DNA of 64,000 nt from Kocuria tytonis (GCF_003226895.2 NZ_PNJG02000001.1:868001-932000), one strand, 5' to 3'. Positions 35,517 to 44,378 are shown, numbered from the stretch's first letter. Numbers and translations are program-made. The notes: a model not told the origin generated them from the letters alone.

Positions 35517-37103
35517 TCAGCTGCGCAGGCTCAGGGACGAGACCTGGCTGGCGGCCTCCTGGACCTGCTGCTCATCCAGCTGGGAGACCGTGGCCTCGAG
35601 TTCCACCGAGTTGCCGCTCTCCGGGTCCTCTGCTTTGAGGCGCACAAGTCCCTCCGTGGTGATGGTGATCAGAATGCGTACGGGGGATTCCTTGGGCATG
35701 GGCTTGGCGAACGGCAGGTCCACGGACTTCAGCTCACGGTTGTCCGTGACGTTTTCGGACTCCTGGTCCCCGGCCTGCTCGTACAGCGAGAGTTCCACGT
35801 GGGTCTGCTGATCTGCCACGGTCTGGGCATCGATGGGCGCGGGTTCGCACGGGATGGTGCCGTTGGCGTGGGCGAAGAAGTGGACGTAGGGGTCCCCGCT
35901 CGCTTCCCGAACGAACTGGACGCCCAGACCGCGGGCGAGCACGTTCTTCACGCTCAGTGAGCGAGCACCGCCCAGGAAGAACTTCGACTCATTCCCCGTT
36001 GTTTCCGGCAATTCTTCACCGTCTGAGGAGAGAATCTCCTCGATGTGCGCCTGCCCGTAGATGGCCGCCCCCTTGGCCACCGCCAGATCGAAATCGGTGT
36101 TCTCCGGTTCCCAGTTCAAAGTGTTGCGCAGCGCCTCGGAGATCATGGGCATGCGGGATGAACCGCCCACAAGCAGCACACGGTCAATGGTGAGACCGGG
36201 CTCCTTCTGCTGTGCGTTCTTCACCGTACGCTCGGCAATTTCCAGGGTTTGGTTCACCAGGTGCGCCGTGGCGGCTTCGAAATCCGCACGCGTGATGGTC
36301 AGGCTGACCTTGGCGGATTCCCACCGCAACGAAACCTTGACATCGTGCTTTCTGGTGAGTGACTTCTTCGTCTCCTCGGCCTTGAGCTGCAGGTCCAGGA
36401 GAAATTCGTCGTCCGCCTCGCATCCCTCGGCATTCGCGCCCGCTTCGGCCTTGAAGCGCTCCAGCAACAGCTGCACCATAGCCTCGTCCCAGTCCGCGCC
36501 TCCCAGGGTTCGGCTGCCGTCGATCCCGACAACCTCCACCTTTCCGGAATCCACCTTCATGACGGTCGTGTCAAAGGTGCCGCCGCCGAGATCGTAGACC
36601 ATGATGGTCTGCGCCCCTTCGGAACGGATGCCAATGGACAGTGCCGCCGCCACCGGCTCCGTGACAATGCCCACCACGTTCAGCTGAGCAATCTGCCCGG
36701 CTTGGCGAGTAGCTTCCCGTTCTTGCGTGCCGAAGTATGCCGGCACCGTGATGACCACCTGGTCCACGTCCTCACCGGTGGCCTCATTTGCCGCGTCCAC
36801 CATGGCACGCAGGATCAGAGCGGACAGGGACTCCGGGGTGTAATCCTTGCCCTGGTACTGGACCGCGTAGTCCGTACCCATCTCCCGCTTGATCAGCAGA
36901 CAGGAGTTGTCAGGATCAGCCAGCGCACCGCGCTTAGCCTCAGCACCGATTACCACGTTGTCCTCGGACTCGAAGAAGAGGGCCGAGGGAGTGGTGTCCT
37001 GCCCCTCAAAATTCTTGATGACCTCCGCCATCTCCTGCTCGTTGATCCGGGCAATCGCGGAATACGTGGTGCCGAGATCGATGCCATAGACGGTGTTGCT
37101 CAT
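35517..37103 (-). CDS. Lidless Hsp70-family protein A (DnaK-like)
   Basis: A 528-aa protein. The Hsp70 ATPase domain is complete: YGIDLGTTYSAIA near the N-terminus, VITVPAYFGTQEREATR, TEPVAAALSIG, MVYDLGGGTFDTTV, LGGADWDEAMV and VLLVGGSSRMPMI. The beta substrate-binding domain follows (VELSLYEQAGDQ, EGLVRLKAEDPESG), and the protein stops where DnaK's helical lid would begin. It is clearly different from protein B (27878-29428). It is preceded by the GrpE-like gene, so it probably has a dedicated exchange factor. It likely remodels a partner in this operon; a general folding role is less likely without a lid or J-protein. Confidence 0.9.
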   Translation of the reverse strand: MSNTVYGIDLGTTYSAIARINEQEMAEVIKNFEGQDTTPSALFFESEDNVVIGAEAKRGALADPDNSCLLIKREMGTDYAVQYQGKDYTPESLSALILRAMVDAANEATGEDVDQVVITVPAYFGTQEREATRQAGQIAQLNVVGIVTEPVAAALSIGIRSEGAQTIMVYDLGGGTFDTTVMKVDSGKVEVVGIDGSRTLGGADWDEAMVQLLLERFKAEAGANAEGCEADDEFLLDLQLKAEETKKSLTRKHDVKVSLRWESAKVSLTITRADFEAATAHLVNQTLEIAERTVKNAQQKEPGLTIDRVLLVGGSSRMPMISEALRNTLNWEPENTDFDLAVAKGAAIYGQAHIEEILSSDGEELPETTGNESKFFLGGARSLSVKNVLARGLGVQFVREASGDPYVHFFAHANGTIPCEPAPIDAQTVADQQTHVELSLYEQAGDQESENVTDNRELKSVDLPFAKPMPKESPVRILITITTEGLVRLKAEDPESGNSVELEATVSQLDEQQVQEAASQVSSLSLRS

Positions 37104-37181
37104 GTTGCTCTTCCACTCCTGGTGTTGAGGTGCGCGGGGTGCAATGGGCTGCGGGGGAAATGTGGCTGGGGCAGTGCTGGG

Positions 37182-37979
37182 CTACCCGGTGACGGTGCTG
37201 TCCGGTGTCTCTGCCGCTTCCGCAGCGGGAGGCGCATACTTCAGAATCACCACTCGCGCGGGAATCAGAACGCGGGCTTCTCCGATGACCCGGTATCCCT
37301 GACGGAGCACCCGTGCAATGGTGCGGTCCTGCTGGGCGTCGTCGGTGGGGCGGGCTTGGACCGCCATGTGCAACTTTGAGTCGAAGTGGGAGCCTGCAGT
37401 GGCCTCCACGGATTCCAGGTCGAAGTGGTCCAACAGCCCTTCAATCACCGTGGCGAAGTAATCGAACTCCTCCGCGTACTGTTGGTCGCCTCTGCCGCCG
37501 GCCTGGAACCCGGCGGACTGCAACTCCGCCTGGAGGTCCGCGAACTGCTGGAACACGGGCTTCATGACCCCCGTGAGCTGCTGCCTCTGCAGGTTCTCCA
37601 CCGTTTCGTGCAGTGATCGGATGGTGCGTTCGTACTCCGCAACACGCGTGTCGAGGGAGGCACGCAGGGCGCGGACCTCGGACAGAACGATGGATTTGAA
37701 CTCGAGGTCCGGCTCATTCACACGCTCCGCTTCTGCAGCGTCGTCGGATGCTGCCTCCACCCGCGCGGAATCCTCACGAAGCACGGGTTCGGTCCTAGAT
37801 GACTCAGCCGTACTCGGCTCCGCCATGGCTCGGGATTCCGTTTCCCCGAGCGACTCGACCATCGACTCGCCTTCTCGGGGCTCTTCGATCGAGGGGTCGG
37901 GTTCCAAAGTCGCGTGCGGCTGTGTGGAGAGCTCCTCAGACGGGGGTACTGCCGCATTGTCGTGATCCGCGCTGGTCAT
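37182..37979 (-). CDS. GrpE-like nucleotide exchange factor
   Basis: A 265-aa protein. The first ~85 residues are acidic, Glu/Ser-rich and disordered. A coiled coil (about 95-145) follows, then a four-helix/beta-wing part with the GrpE-type end DRTIARVLRQGYRVIGEARV followed by LIPARVVI. GrpE dimers release ADP from Hsp70; the next gene encodes Hsp70 A, 78 bp downstream, so this is probably its private exchange factor. The N-terminal tail is longer than in housekeeping GrpE. It is the first gene of the operon, with a promoter at 38022-38057. Confidence 0.75.
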   Translation of the reverse strand: MTSADHDNAAVPPSEELSTQPHATLEPDPSIEEPREGESMVESLGETESRAMAEPSTAESSRTEPVLREDSARVEAASDDAAEAERVNEPDLEFKSIVLSEVRALRASLDTRVAEYERTIRSLHETVENLQRQQLTGVMKPVFQQFADLQAELQSAGFQAGGRGDQQYAEEFDYFATVIEGLLDHFDLESVEATAGSHFDSKLHMAVQARPTDDAQQDRTIARVLRQGYRVIGEARVLIPARVVILKYAPPAAEAAETPDSTVTG

Positions 37980-38021
37980 GATGAAGAATTCGCCTTCCAG
38001 TGCGGTGGGTTATTAGACGCT

Positions 38022-38057
38022 CATCACATTTGTACTGTGATACGCATCAATTTGCAA
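38022..38057 (-). promoter_or_regulatory. Promoter and palindromic operator of the Hsp70-GTPase operon
   Basis: On the minus strand, TTGCAA (38052-38057), a 17-bp spacer, then TACAAA (38029-38034) form a plausible -35/-10 pair ~43 nt before the ATG at 37979. A 19-bp inverted repeat, ATCACA-N7-TGTGAT (38023-38041), covers the -10. This is a good position for a repressor. No regulator gene is adjacent. Confidence 0.5.
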
Positions 38058-38086
38058 TCGCCACCAGGCGTGTCGCATGAGATGGC

Positions 38087-38121
38087 ACCGGCCCGGCCCC
38101 CGCACGGGGAACCGGGCCGGT
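38087..38121. terminator. Terminator of the gat operon
   Basis: A 10-bp stem (ACCGGCCCGG with its complement at 38112-38121) and a 15-nt loop lie 22 bp past the gatB stop. It separates gatCAB from the accessory operon promoter. Confidence 0.5.
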
Positions 38122-38142
38122 TCATGTCCGGGGCGCGGGGCC

Positions 38143-39648
38143 TCAGCCCTGCACGCCCAGCTTCTCCAAGATGATCTGCCGCACGCGAGCCGCGTCGGCC
38201 TGACCGCGCGTGGCCTTCATGACCGGGCCGATCAGGGCGCCCACGGCCTGCACCTTGCCGCCCTTGATCTTCGCCACCACGTCCGGCATCTGGGCCATGG
38301 CGTCGTCCACGGCGGTGGACAGGGCGCCGTCGTCGGAGACGACCGCGAGGCCACGGGCCTCCACGATCTCCGCGGGGGCACCCTCGCCCTCGACCACGAA
38401 GCCCAGCACCTTCTTGGCCAGCTTGTCGTTGATCTTGCCGTCCGCGATGAGCGCGTCCAGCTCCACCACGTGGGCGGGGGTCACGGGCAGGTCCACGATC
38501 TCCACCTCGCGCTGCTTGGCCAGGCGGGCGATCTCGCCCATCCACCACTTGCGGGCCACGGCTGCCGTGGCACCGGCCGCGATGCTCTGCTCGATCTGGT
38601 CCAGCACGCCGGCGTTCACGACGTCCCGGAATTCCTCGTCCGAGTAGCCCCAGTCCGCCTTCAGGCGCTTGCGGCGCTCCGCCGGCGGCTCGGGCAGGGT
38701 GGCCCGGATCTCCTCGATCCACTCCGTGGTGGTGACCACGGGCACCAGGTCCGGCTCGGGGAAGTAACGGTAGTCGTCGGCATCGGACTTGGGCCGCCCC
38801 GAGGTGGTGGAGCGGGTGTCCTCGTGCCAGAAGCGGGTCTCCTGCACCACGGTGTCCCCGGCGGCGAGCACTGCGGCGTGGCGCTGGATCTCGTAGCGCA
38901 CGGTGCGCTCGACGGCGCGCAGCGAGTTCACGTTCTTGGTCTCCGAGCGCGTGCCGAACTGCGTGGCTCCCTGGGGCATCAGGGACACGTTCGCGTCGCA
39001 GCGCACGTTGCCGCGCTCCATGCGGGCGTCCGAGATCCCGAGGTTCTTCACGATCTCGCGGATGGCCGCCACGTAGGCGCGCGCCAGTTCCGGCGCCCGC
39101 TCCCCCGCACCCACGATGGGCTTGGTCACGATCTCGATGAGCGGCACGCCCGCACGGTTGTAGTCCACCAAGGAGTACTGCGCGTTCTGGATGCGCCCGG
39201 CGTCACCGCCCATGTGGGTCAGCTTCCCGGCGTCCTCCTCCATGTGCGCGCGCTCGATCTCCACGCGGAACTCCGTGCCGTCCTCGAGCTCGAGGTCCAG
39301 GTGCCCGTCGTACGCGATCGGCTCGTCGAACTGCGAGGTCTGGAAGTTCTTGGGGGTGTCCGGGTAGAAGTAGTTCTTCCGCGCGAAGTGGCACTTCTCC
39401 GCGATCGAGCAGTTCAGCGCGAGCCCCAGCTTGATCGCGGACTCCACGGCCTTGCCGTTGACCACGGGCAGCACACCGGGCAGTCCCAAGGACACTGGCG
39501 TGGTGTTGGTGTTGGGCTCGTCCCCGAAGGTGTTGGGGGCGGCGTCGAACATCTTGGTCCTCGTGTTCAGCTCCACGTGCACCTCGAAGCCCAGCACGGG
39601 CTCGAAGCGCTCGAGGGCCTCCTCGAAGGACAGCACGTCCTGGCTCAT
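38143..39648 (-). CDS. gatB: Aspartyl/glutamyl-tRNA(Asn/Gln) amidotransferase subunit B
   Basis: A 501-aa protein. The GatB kinase-like domain starts VLGFEVHVELNTRTKMF, with DYNRAGVPLIEI and SLMPQGATQFGTRSE further on, and a YqeY-type helical tail ends in GPVMKATRGQADAARVRQIILEKL. It activates the misacylated Glu-tRNAGln or Asp-tRNAAsn for amidation. ATG at 39648 overlaps the gatA stop (TGATG). It completes the gatC-gatA-gatB operon. The long upstream extension of the frame is inside gatA and not coding. Confidence 0.96.
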   Translation of the reverse strand: MSQDVLSFEEALERFEPVLGFEVHVELNTRTKMFDAAPNTFGDEPNTNTTPVSLGLPGVLPVVNGKAVESAIKLGLALNCSIAEKCHFARKNYFYPDTPKNFQTSQFDEPIAYDGHLDLELEDGTEFRVEIERAHMEEDAGKLTHMGGDAGRIQNAQYSLVDYNRAGVPLIEIVTKPIVGAGERAPELARAYVAAIREIVKNLGISDARMERGNVRCDANVSLMPQGATQFGTRSETKNVNSLRAVERTVRYEIQRHAAVLAAGDTVVQETRFWHEDTRSTTSGRPKSDADDYRYFPEPDLVPVVTTTEWIEEIRATLPEPPAERRKRLKADWGYSDEEFRDVVNAGVLDQIEQSIAAGATAAVARKWWMGEIARLAKQREVEIVDLPVTPAHVVELDALIADGKINDKLAKKVLGFVVEGEGAPAEIVEARGLAVVSDDGALSTAVDDAMAQMPDVVAKIKGGKVQAVGALIGPVMKATRGQADAARVRQIILEKLGVQG

Positions 39649-41249
39649 CACTTGCCTCCCTGCGCGGCGGTGGCCGCAAAATCGCGAACGGTCCCGGCGA
39701 CGTCGCCGCGGTGCTGCCACAGCGGGCCGCCCCACTTCTCGGTGAGCAGCCGCTCCAGCCCGGCGCCGGCACGGTAGACGCGGGCGTCCTCGCGGGCCGG
39801 TGCCATGAACTGGATGCCCACGGGCAGCCCGTCCTCGGGCGCCAGGCCACCGGGCAGCGAGATCGCGGGGATCCCGGCCAGGTTGGTGGGAATGGTCGCG
39901 ATGTCGTTGAGGTACATCTGCATGGGGTCCGCGGACTCGTCCACGCCACCGATGTCGAACGCCGTGGTGGGGGCGGTGGGCGAGATCAGCACGTCGGCCG
40001 TCGAGAACGCCGCGGCGAAGTCCCGCTGCACCAGGGTGCGCACCTGCTGGGCGGAGCCGTAGTAGGCGTCGTAGTACCCCGCGGAGAGCGCGTAGGTGCC
40101 CAGGATGATGCGGCGCTTGACCTCGTCGCCGAAGCCCGCGGCACGCGAGGCGCCCATGACCTTCTCGATGGTCGGGGTGCCCTCGGGCGTGACGCGCAGA
40201 CCGAAGCGGACGCCGTCGTACTTCGCGAGGTTGGAGGAGACCTCCGAGGACATGATCAGGTAGTAGGCGCCCAGCGCGTACTCGAAGTTGGGTGCCTCGA
40301 CCTCCACGATCTCCGCACCGGCCCCACGCAGCAGCTCGAGGGACTCCTCGAAGCGCTGCTGCACGCCGGCCTGGAAGCCCTCGCCCGTGAGCTGCTTGAC
40401 CACGCCCACGCGCAGGCCCTTGAGCCCGCCGTCCGCGGCACCGGCCCGCGCGGCCTGCGCGTAGCCGCCCACGGGGTCCGTGAGGGAGGTAGAGTCCGCG
40501 GGATCGTGACCGCCCACGACCTCGTGGAGCAGGGCGGCGTCGAGCACCGTGCGCGAGCACGGGCCCACCTGGTCCAGGGAGGAGGCCATGGCGATCACGC
40601 CGTAGCGCGAGACGGAGCCGTAGGTGGGCTTCACGCCCACGGTGCCGGTCACGGCCGCGGGCTGGCGGATGGAGCCGCCGGTGTCCGTGCCGAGGGCCAG
40701 CGGGGCCTGGAACGCGGACACCGCCGCGGCGGAGCCGCCACCGGAACCGCCGGGGACCTTGGTGAGGTCCCACGGGTTGCGGGTGGGGCCGAACGCGGAG
40801 TGCTCGGTGGAGGAGCCCATGGCGAACTCGTCCAGGTTGGTCTTGCCCAGGATGGGCATCCGGGCCGCACGCAGCTTGCGGGTCACGGTGCCGTCGTAGG
40901 GGCTCATGAAGCCCTCGAGCATGCGGGAGGCCGCGGTGGTGGGCTGGCCCTTCGTGACGATGAGGTCCTTGACCGCGACCGGCACACCGGCCAGCTCGGG
41001 CAGGTCCTCGCCGTTCGCGCGGGCCTCGTCCACCGCGCGGGCCACGCGCAGCGCCTCCTCGGTGTTGCGGTGCAGGAAGGCGTTCAGGCCGTCCGTGCCG
41101 CGGGAGCGGTCGGAGGCGTCCAGCGCGGCGCCGTCCGTGGCCCCGATCTGGTCCAGGTGCGCCTGCACGGCGTCCACGGAGGTCACCTCGCCCGCGGCGA
41201 GCTTTGCCGCGAGGTCAGCGGCGGAGAGTTCGATGATCTGCTCGCTCAT
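39648..41249 (-). CDS. gatA: Aspartyl/glutamyl-tRNA(Asn/Gln) amidotransferase subunit A
   Basis: A 533-aa amidase-signature enzyme. The catalytic Lys is in PVAVKDLI, the cis-Ser in [11 protein letters not shown] and the nucleophile Ser in [12 protein letters not shown]. It liberates ammonia from glutamine for the GatB site. The N-terminus [12 protein letters not shown] is typical. The start may be ATG 41249 (just after the gatC stop) or GTG 41255 (4-bp overlap with it). It is part of gatCAB. Confidence 0.96.
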   Translation of the reverse strand: MSEQIIELSAADLAAKLAAGEVTSVDAVQAHLDQIGATDGAALDASDRSRGTDGLNAFLHRNTEEALRVARAVDEARANGEDLPELAGVPVAVKDLIVTKGQPTTAASRMLEGFMSPYDGTVTRKLRAARMPILGKTNLDEFAMGSSTEHSAFGPTRNPWDLTKVPGGSGGGSAAAVSAFQAPLALGTDTGGSIRQPAAVTGTVGVKPTYGSVSRYGVIAMASSLDQVGPCSRTVLDAALLHEVVGGHDPADSTSLTDPVGGYAQAARAGAADGGLKGLRVGVVKQLTGEGFQAGVQQRFEESLELLRGAGAEIVEVEAPNFEYALGAYYLIMSSEVSSNLAKYDGVRFGLRVTPEGTPTIEKVMGASRAAGFGDEVKRRIILGTYALSAGYYDAYYGSAQQVRTLVQRDFAAAFSTADVLISPTAPTTAFDIGGVDESADPMQMYLNDIATIPTNLAGIPAISLPGGLAPEDGLPVGIQFMAPAREDARVYRAGAGLERLLTEKWGGPLWQHRGDVAGTVRDFAATAAQGGK

Positions 41250-41251
41250 GC

Positions 41252-41548
41252 TCACTCACCGTCCAGGATCGCGGGAACACGGAACTTGCCGTCCTGGCCG
41301 TCCGGGGCGTTCAGAAGGGCCTCCTCCTGGGTGAGCGTCTCGCCCACCACGTCCTCGCGGAAGACGTTTTGCAGCGGCAGCGGGTGGCTCGTGGCGGGGA
41401 TGTCGGGTCCGGCGGCCTGGCTGACGGAGGCCACGGAGGAGACGATCAGTTCGAGTTCCCCGGCCACCCGGGCCAGTTCCTCGTCCGTCATCTCGATCCG
41501 CGCCAGCTCCGCCAGGTGCGCCACCTGTTCGCGATCGATCGCAGACAT
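41252..41548 (-). CDS. gatC: Aspartyl/glutamyl-tRNA(Asn/Gln) amidotransferase subunit C
   Basis: A 98-aa protein of normal GatC length. It opens with [20 protein letters not shown], the family hallmark, and ends with the conserved [10 protein letters not shown]. It wraps around GatA and stabilises the complex. ATG at 41548 has AGGAGC upstream. It is the first gene of gatCAB, divergent from the conserved hypothetical gene at 41644. Confidence 0.95.
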   Translation of the reverse strand: MSAIDREQVAHLAELARIEMTDEELARVAGELELIVSSVASVSQAAGPDIPATSHPLPLQNVFREDVVGETLTQEEALLNAPDGQDGKFRVPAILDGE

Positions 41549-41643
41549 GCATGCTCCTGGGATTGGCTGTGTGGTTCCGATCCAGTCTAGCGAGCGCCTA
41601 CCCTGGACCCAGCACACCGTCTCTTCCGAAGGAGTCCTCCTCC

Positions 41644-42192
41644 GTGGCCCAGTCCTCCGCCCACTCCCCACGACGCCGCTCCACGCCTTCCCAGGGCACG
41701 TCCCGGATGACGAAGGCGGAGGCCGCCCGGGCCCGTGCGGACCACGACAACGCCTGGCGCCAGTGGATCTCCGACTCCGCCGTGGAAACCGTGGACACCG
41801 CGCTGAGCCACGTGCAGGCGGTCGTGGAGGAGCAGGTGTCCCAGTACGGGGCGTTCCCCGCCTTCCTCGTGACGGGCCGCAAGGACGGGGAGTTCGAGCT
41901 GGACTCCGTGGCGCCCGAGGAACTCTCCCCGGACCAGGTCCTGAACTCGCTGCGCTCCCTCGCCCGCGAGAAGGCCCCGCAGCTGCTGGTGGCGGCCCTC
42001 GCCTACCCGGCCACGCTCCCGGACCGCTCCGGTGCCACCGCCGTGATCGTGGAGGTGGAGCACCGCGAGCGCCTGAGCCTCGAGGTCGTGCAGGAGTACC
42101 GGGCGGTGGCGGCCAAGGGCCGCAGCTTCGTGAACTTCGACGATCCCCACACGGACCGCGCGGACGCCTGGCTGTTCGGGGTGCGCGACTGA
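41644..42192 (+). CDS. Conserved hypothetical cytosolic protein
   Basis: A 182-aa protein. The first ~35 residues are Ser/Arg-rich; the rest is a compact alpha/beta domain (AFLVTGRKDGEFELDS, LLVAALAYPATL, AVIVEVEHRERLS). I do not recognise the family. The GTG start at 41644 follows GAAGGAG and a TACCCT box at 41599-41604; ATG at 41708 is an alternative. It lies between gatC and the antiporter gene. No signal peptide, TM segment or catalytic motif is present. Confidence 0.6.
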   Translation: MAQSSAHSPRRRSTPSQGTSRMTKAEAARARADHDNAWRQWISDSAVETVDTALSHVQAVVEEQVSQYGAFPAFLVTGRKDGEFELDSVAPEELSPDQVLNSLRSLAREKAPQLLVAALAYPATLPDRSGATAVIVEVEHRERLSLEVVQEYRAVAAKGRSFVNFDDPHTDRADAWLFGVRD

Positions 42193-42251
42193 ACCGCGTC
42201 CACCCGGCCGTTCGCCGCGTCCTCACACCGCTGGCACTGGCACGGCTGCTC

Positions 42252-43442
42252 GTGGGCTGGGGGTCGGTGGCGCTCCTCCCGTTCGCGGCCGCACTGCTGC
42301 GCCCGCCGGTCCCCGCTCCCCTGCTCGTTGCGGCACTGGGTGTGATCGTCGCCGTGATCCTGTTCGCCGCCACGGGCGTGGTCCACCAGGCGGAGCGCCT
42401 GGCCGCGCGGCTGGGTGACCCCTACGGCTCACTGGTGCTCACGCTGTCCGTGGTGGTGATCGAGGTGATCCTGATCTGCGCCGTGATGCTCGGCCCCGGT
42501 GAGCACGCGGGCATCGCGCGGGACTCCGTGATGGCGGTGTCGATGATCATCCTGAACCTGGTGATCGGACTGTGCCTGCTGGTGGGCGGCGTCCGGCACG
42601 GCGCTCTGGCACACCACCGCACCGGTGCCTCCGCCTACCTGGCGATGCTCGCGGTGCTGGGGGCGCTCGCCTTCGCCCTGCCCCCGGTGCTGGGAACCGG
42701 TGGCGCGTACCGGCCCGGGCAGGCGGTGGTCGTGGCGCTGCTCGCCCTAGGCAGCTACGCGTTCTTCCTGTCCCGTCAGACCGGCGCGCAGGCGCACGAC
42801 TTCACGGAGGTGGATCCCCGCGTGCGCCCCGGGACCGAGCCGCACCCCGCGGGTGCGGTCCGCTCCCCGTCCTCCGAGCTCTCCGCGGTCCCGGACCGTT
42901 GGCCCGGGGCCCTGCCCCGATACGATGCCCGCCCGGGTGCGTCGGAGGAGTCACCCCGTTCGCGCGGCGGTGCCGCGAGGGCGGAGCACCGCCCGGAGAT
43001 CCTGATCCGGCTGCTCGTGCTGGTGGTCACCGTGCTGCCCGTGGTGCTGCTCTCCCACGAGATGGCGGCCCTGCTCGACGACGGTCTGGGTCGCGCGGGC
43101 GCTCCACCCGCCCTGGCCGGCGTGCTGATCGCCGCCGTCGTGTTCCTGCCGGAGTCCATTACGTCGGTGCGCGCGGCCCTCGCGGGTGAGATCCAGCGGG
43201 TGAGCAACCTGTGCCACGGGGCGCTCGTCTCCACCCTGGGGCTGACGATCCCCGCGGTGCTGGTGATCGGGCTGCTCACGGACCAGCGGGTGGTGCTGGC
43301 CGAGAGCCCCGTGACCCTGGTGCTCCTGGGGCTCAGCCTGGCCCTGTCCGCCATCACGTTCACGGCCCCACGTGTCACGGCCGTGCACGGCGCGGCGCAC
43401 CTGGTGGTCTTCGCGGCCTACGCGCTGTCCGTGTTCTCCTGA
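42252..43442 (+). CDS. ChaA-like Ca2+(Na+)/H+ antiporter
   Basis: A 396-aa membrane protein with about 11 hydrophobic helices. Two inverted CaCA alpha-repeat motifs are seen: LGDPYGSLVLTLSVVVIEV in the first half and LPESITSVRAALAGEIQRV in the second, each with the acidic residue used for cation exchange. A cytosolic Arg/Pro/Glu-rich loop of ~70 residues separates the halves. It resembles E. coli ChaA. The start is uncertain; no ATG lies in frame upstream, and GTG at 42252 still leaves the first helix intact. Confidence 0.78.
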   Translation: MGWGSVALLPFAAALLRPPVPAPLLVAALGVIVAVILFAATGVVHQAERLAARLGDPYGSLVLTLSVVVIEVILICAVMLGPGEHAGIARDSVMAVSMIILNLVIGLCLLVGGVRHGALAHHRTGASAYLAMLAVLGALAFALPPVLGTGGAYRPGQAVVVALLALGSYAFFLSRQTGAQAHDFTEVDPRVRPGTEPHPAGAVRSPSSELSAVPDRWPGALPRYDARPGASEESPRSRGGAARAEHRPEILIRLLVLVVTVLPVVLLSHEMAALLDDGLGRAGAPPALAGVLIAAVVFLPESITSVRAALAGEIQRVSNLCHGALVSTLGLTIPAVLVIGLLTDQRVVLAESPVTLVLLGLSLALSAITFTAPRVTAVHGAAHLVVFAAYALSVFS

Positions 43443-43476
43443 ACGCGGGGACGGCCGCACTCCGGGAGCGGCCCGG

Positions 43477-44175
43477 TCACCAGGCGGGCAGCTCGGGCAG
43501 CGCGCCCTCCGACGACACCCCGTCCGTGTGACCGCGGGCGAGCCACAGCACCATTCCCACGCGGTCCCCGGTGACCAGCTGACCGCCGTCGCCGATGATC
43601 CACTCGTCGTGCTCCGCGGTGCGCAGCGTCATGCCCGGCGCGTCCTTTGCGCGCATGGTGCGCACCGCTCCCTCGAGTGCGTCCAGCACCGACTGCGGCT
43701 GCGCATCCGCCAGCGTCCACGAGGTGTCGAGGTCGTGGTGGTGCAGCACCACCTCCGCGATCCGCACCGCGGGAATGGCCGCGGCCGTGACGGGCTTGCC
43801 GTGCAGGTCCAGGTCCTCCGCCGCCAGGGCGCCGGCCAGCCGCTCGCACTGCCGCTCGAAGTGCTCGGCGCTCTCCTCCGACACCCGGAGCAGCTCCTCG
43901 CGGGGCAGGCGCGCGAGCTCGGCGATCTCGGCGTCGCGGGCGTCCCGGGAGGAGTACGGCTGCTGCCGCCTGCCCGTGACGGCCCAGTCCACCAGCTTGG
44001 CGATCGCCCGCGCGTTGGACGCGAGGTGCGCCACCACGTGCGCACGGTCCCACGATCCGCACAGGGACGGCTCACTCAGCTGGGACCCGGAGAGGGAGGT
44101 CGCGGTGGCCAGGTAGGAGTCGGTCTCCCCGTGCAGCCGGGAGAGGTCGGACGACAGACGTGTTGAGTTCACCAT
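43477..44175 (-). CDS. Mycothiol-dependent maleylpyruvate isomerase-family protein (DinB-like)
   Basis: A 232-aa protein of the MDMPI/DinB four-helix family. Conserved metal-site His residues are in RAHVVAHLASNARA and AEVVLHHHDL, with the typical N-terminal CGSWDRAHVV. Family members conjugate or isomerise substrates with mycothiol; mshB in this window supports mycothiol use. The substrate is unknown. ATG has TAGGGT (44182-44187) six bases upstream, indicating a leaderless mRNA. Confidence 0.82.
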   Translation of the reverse strand: MVNSTRLSSDLSRLHGETDSYLATATSLSGSQLSEPSLCGSWDRAHVVAHLASNARAIAKLVDWAVTGRRQQPYSSRDARDAEIAELARLPREELLRVSEESAEHFERQCERLAGALAAEDLDLHGKPVTAAAIPAVRIAEVVLHHHDLDTSWTLADAQPQSVLDALEGAVRTMRAKDAPGMTLRTAEHDEWIIGDGGQLVTGDRVGMVLWLARGHTDGVSSEGALPELPAW

Positions 44176-44282
44176 GGCACCACCCTAGCGAGGATGGTGA
44201 CACCCGACACATGGAAAACGGGACGCCGTCCGTGAGGATGACGCCCCGTTGCCCGCCCCGCGGTCGGTGGAGCCGGTGCCGG

Positions 44283-44369
44283 GGGCCCGGCACGGTGAGG
44301 CGCGGCGCCGCGGGCCCGGCGCGGTCAGGCGCGGTGCCATGGGGTCCGGCGCAGTGAGGTGCCGCGCCG
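44283..44369. repeat. Three imperfect 29-bp tandem repeats
   Basis: Three copies with a 29-bp period (44283-44311, 44312-44340, 44341-44369) share the pattern GGGcCCGGCgCgGTgAGGcG with a few changes each. They lie in the 262-bp non-coding gap between the mycothiol-type gene and oppDF. The third copy forms one arm of a hairpin. Confidence 0.5.
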
Positions 44370-44378
44370 GGACCCCAT
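44339..44378. terminator. Hairpin terminator downstream of oppDF
   Basis: The arm at 44339-44352 pairs with 44364-44378 (14 bp, one bulged G) around an 11-nt loop. It lies ~60 bp past the oppDF stop. It overlaps the tandem repeats. Confidence 0.45.

Noticed and set aside
32804-37979. J-domain (DnaJ) co-chaperone in the Hsp70 operon
   Set aside because: No His-Pro-Asp motif in a helical hairpin was found in any of the nine proteins.
26200-38142. Attachment-site repeats flanking the accessory operon
   Set aside because: Comparing the two edges by eye gave no shared direct repeat longer than chance.
39711-42251. Very long plus-strand open frame running into the antiporter gene
   Set aside because: It is antisense to gatA and gatC, with composition typical of a GC-rich shadow frame. 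Only its last part (from about 42252) has real membrane-protein sequence.
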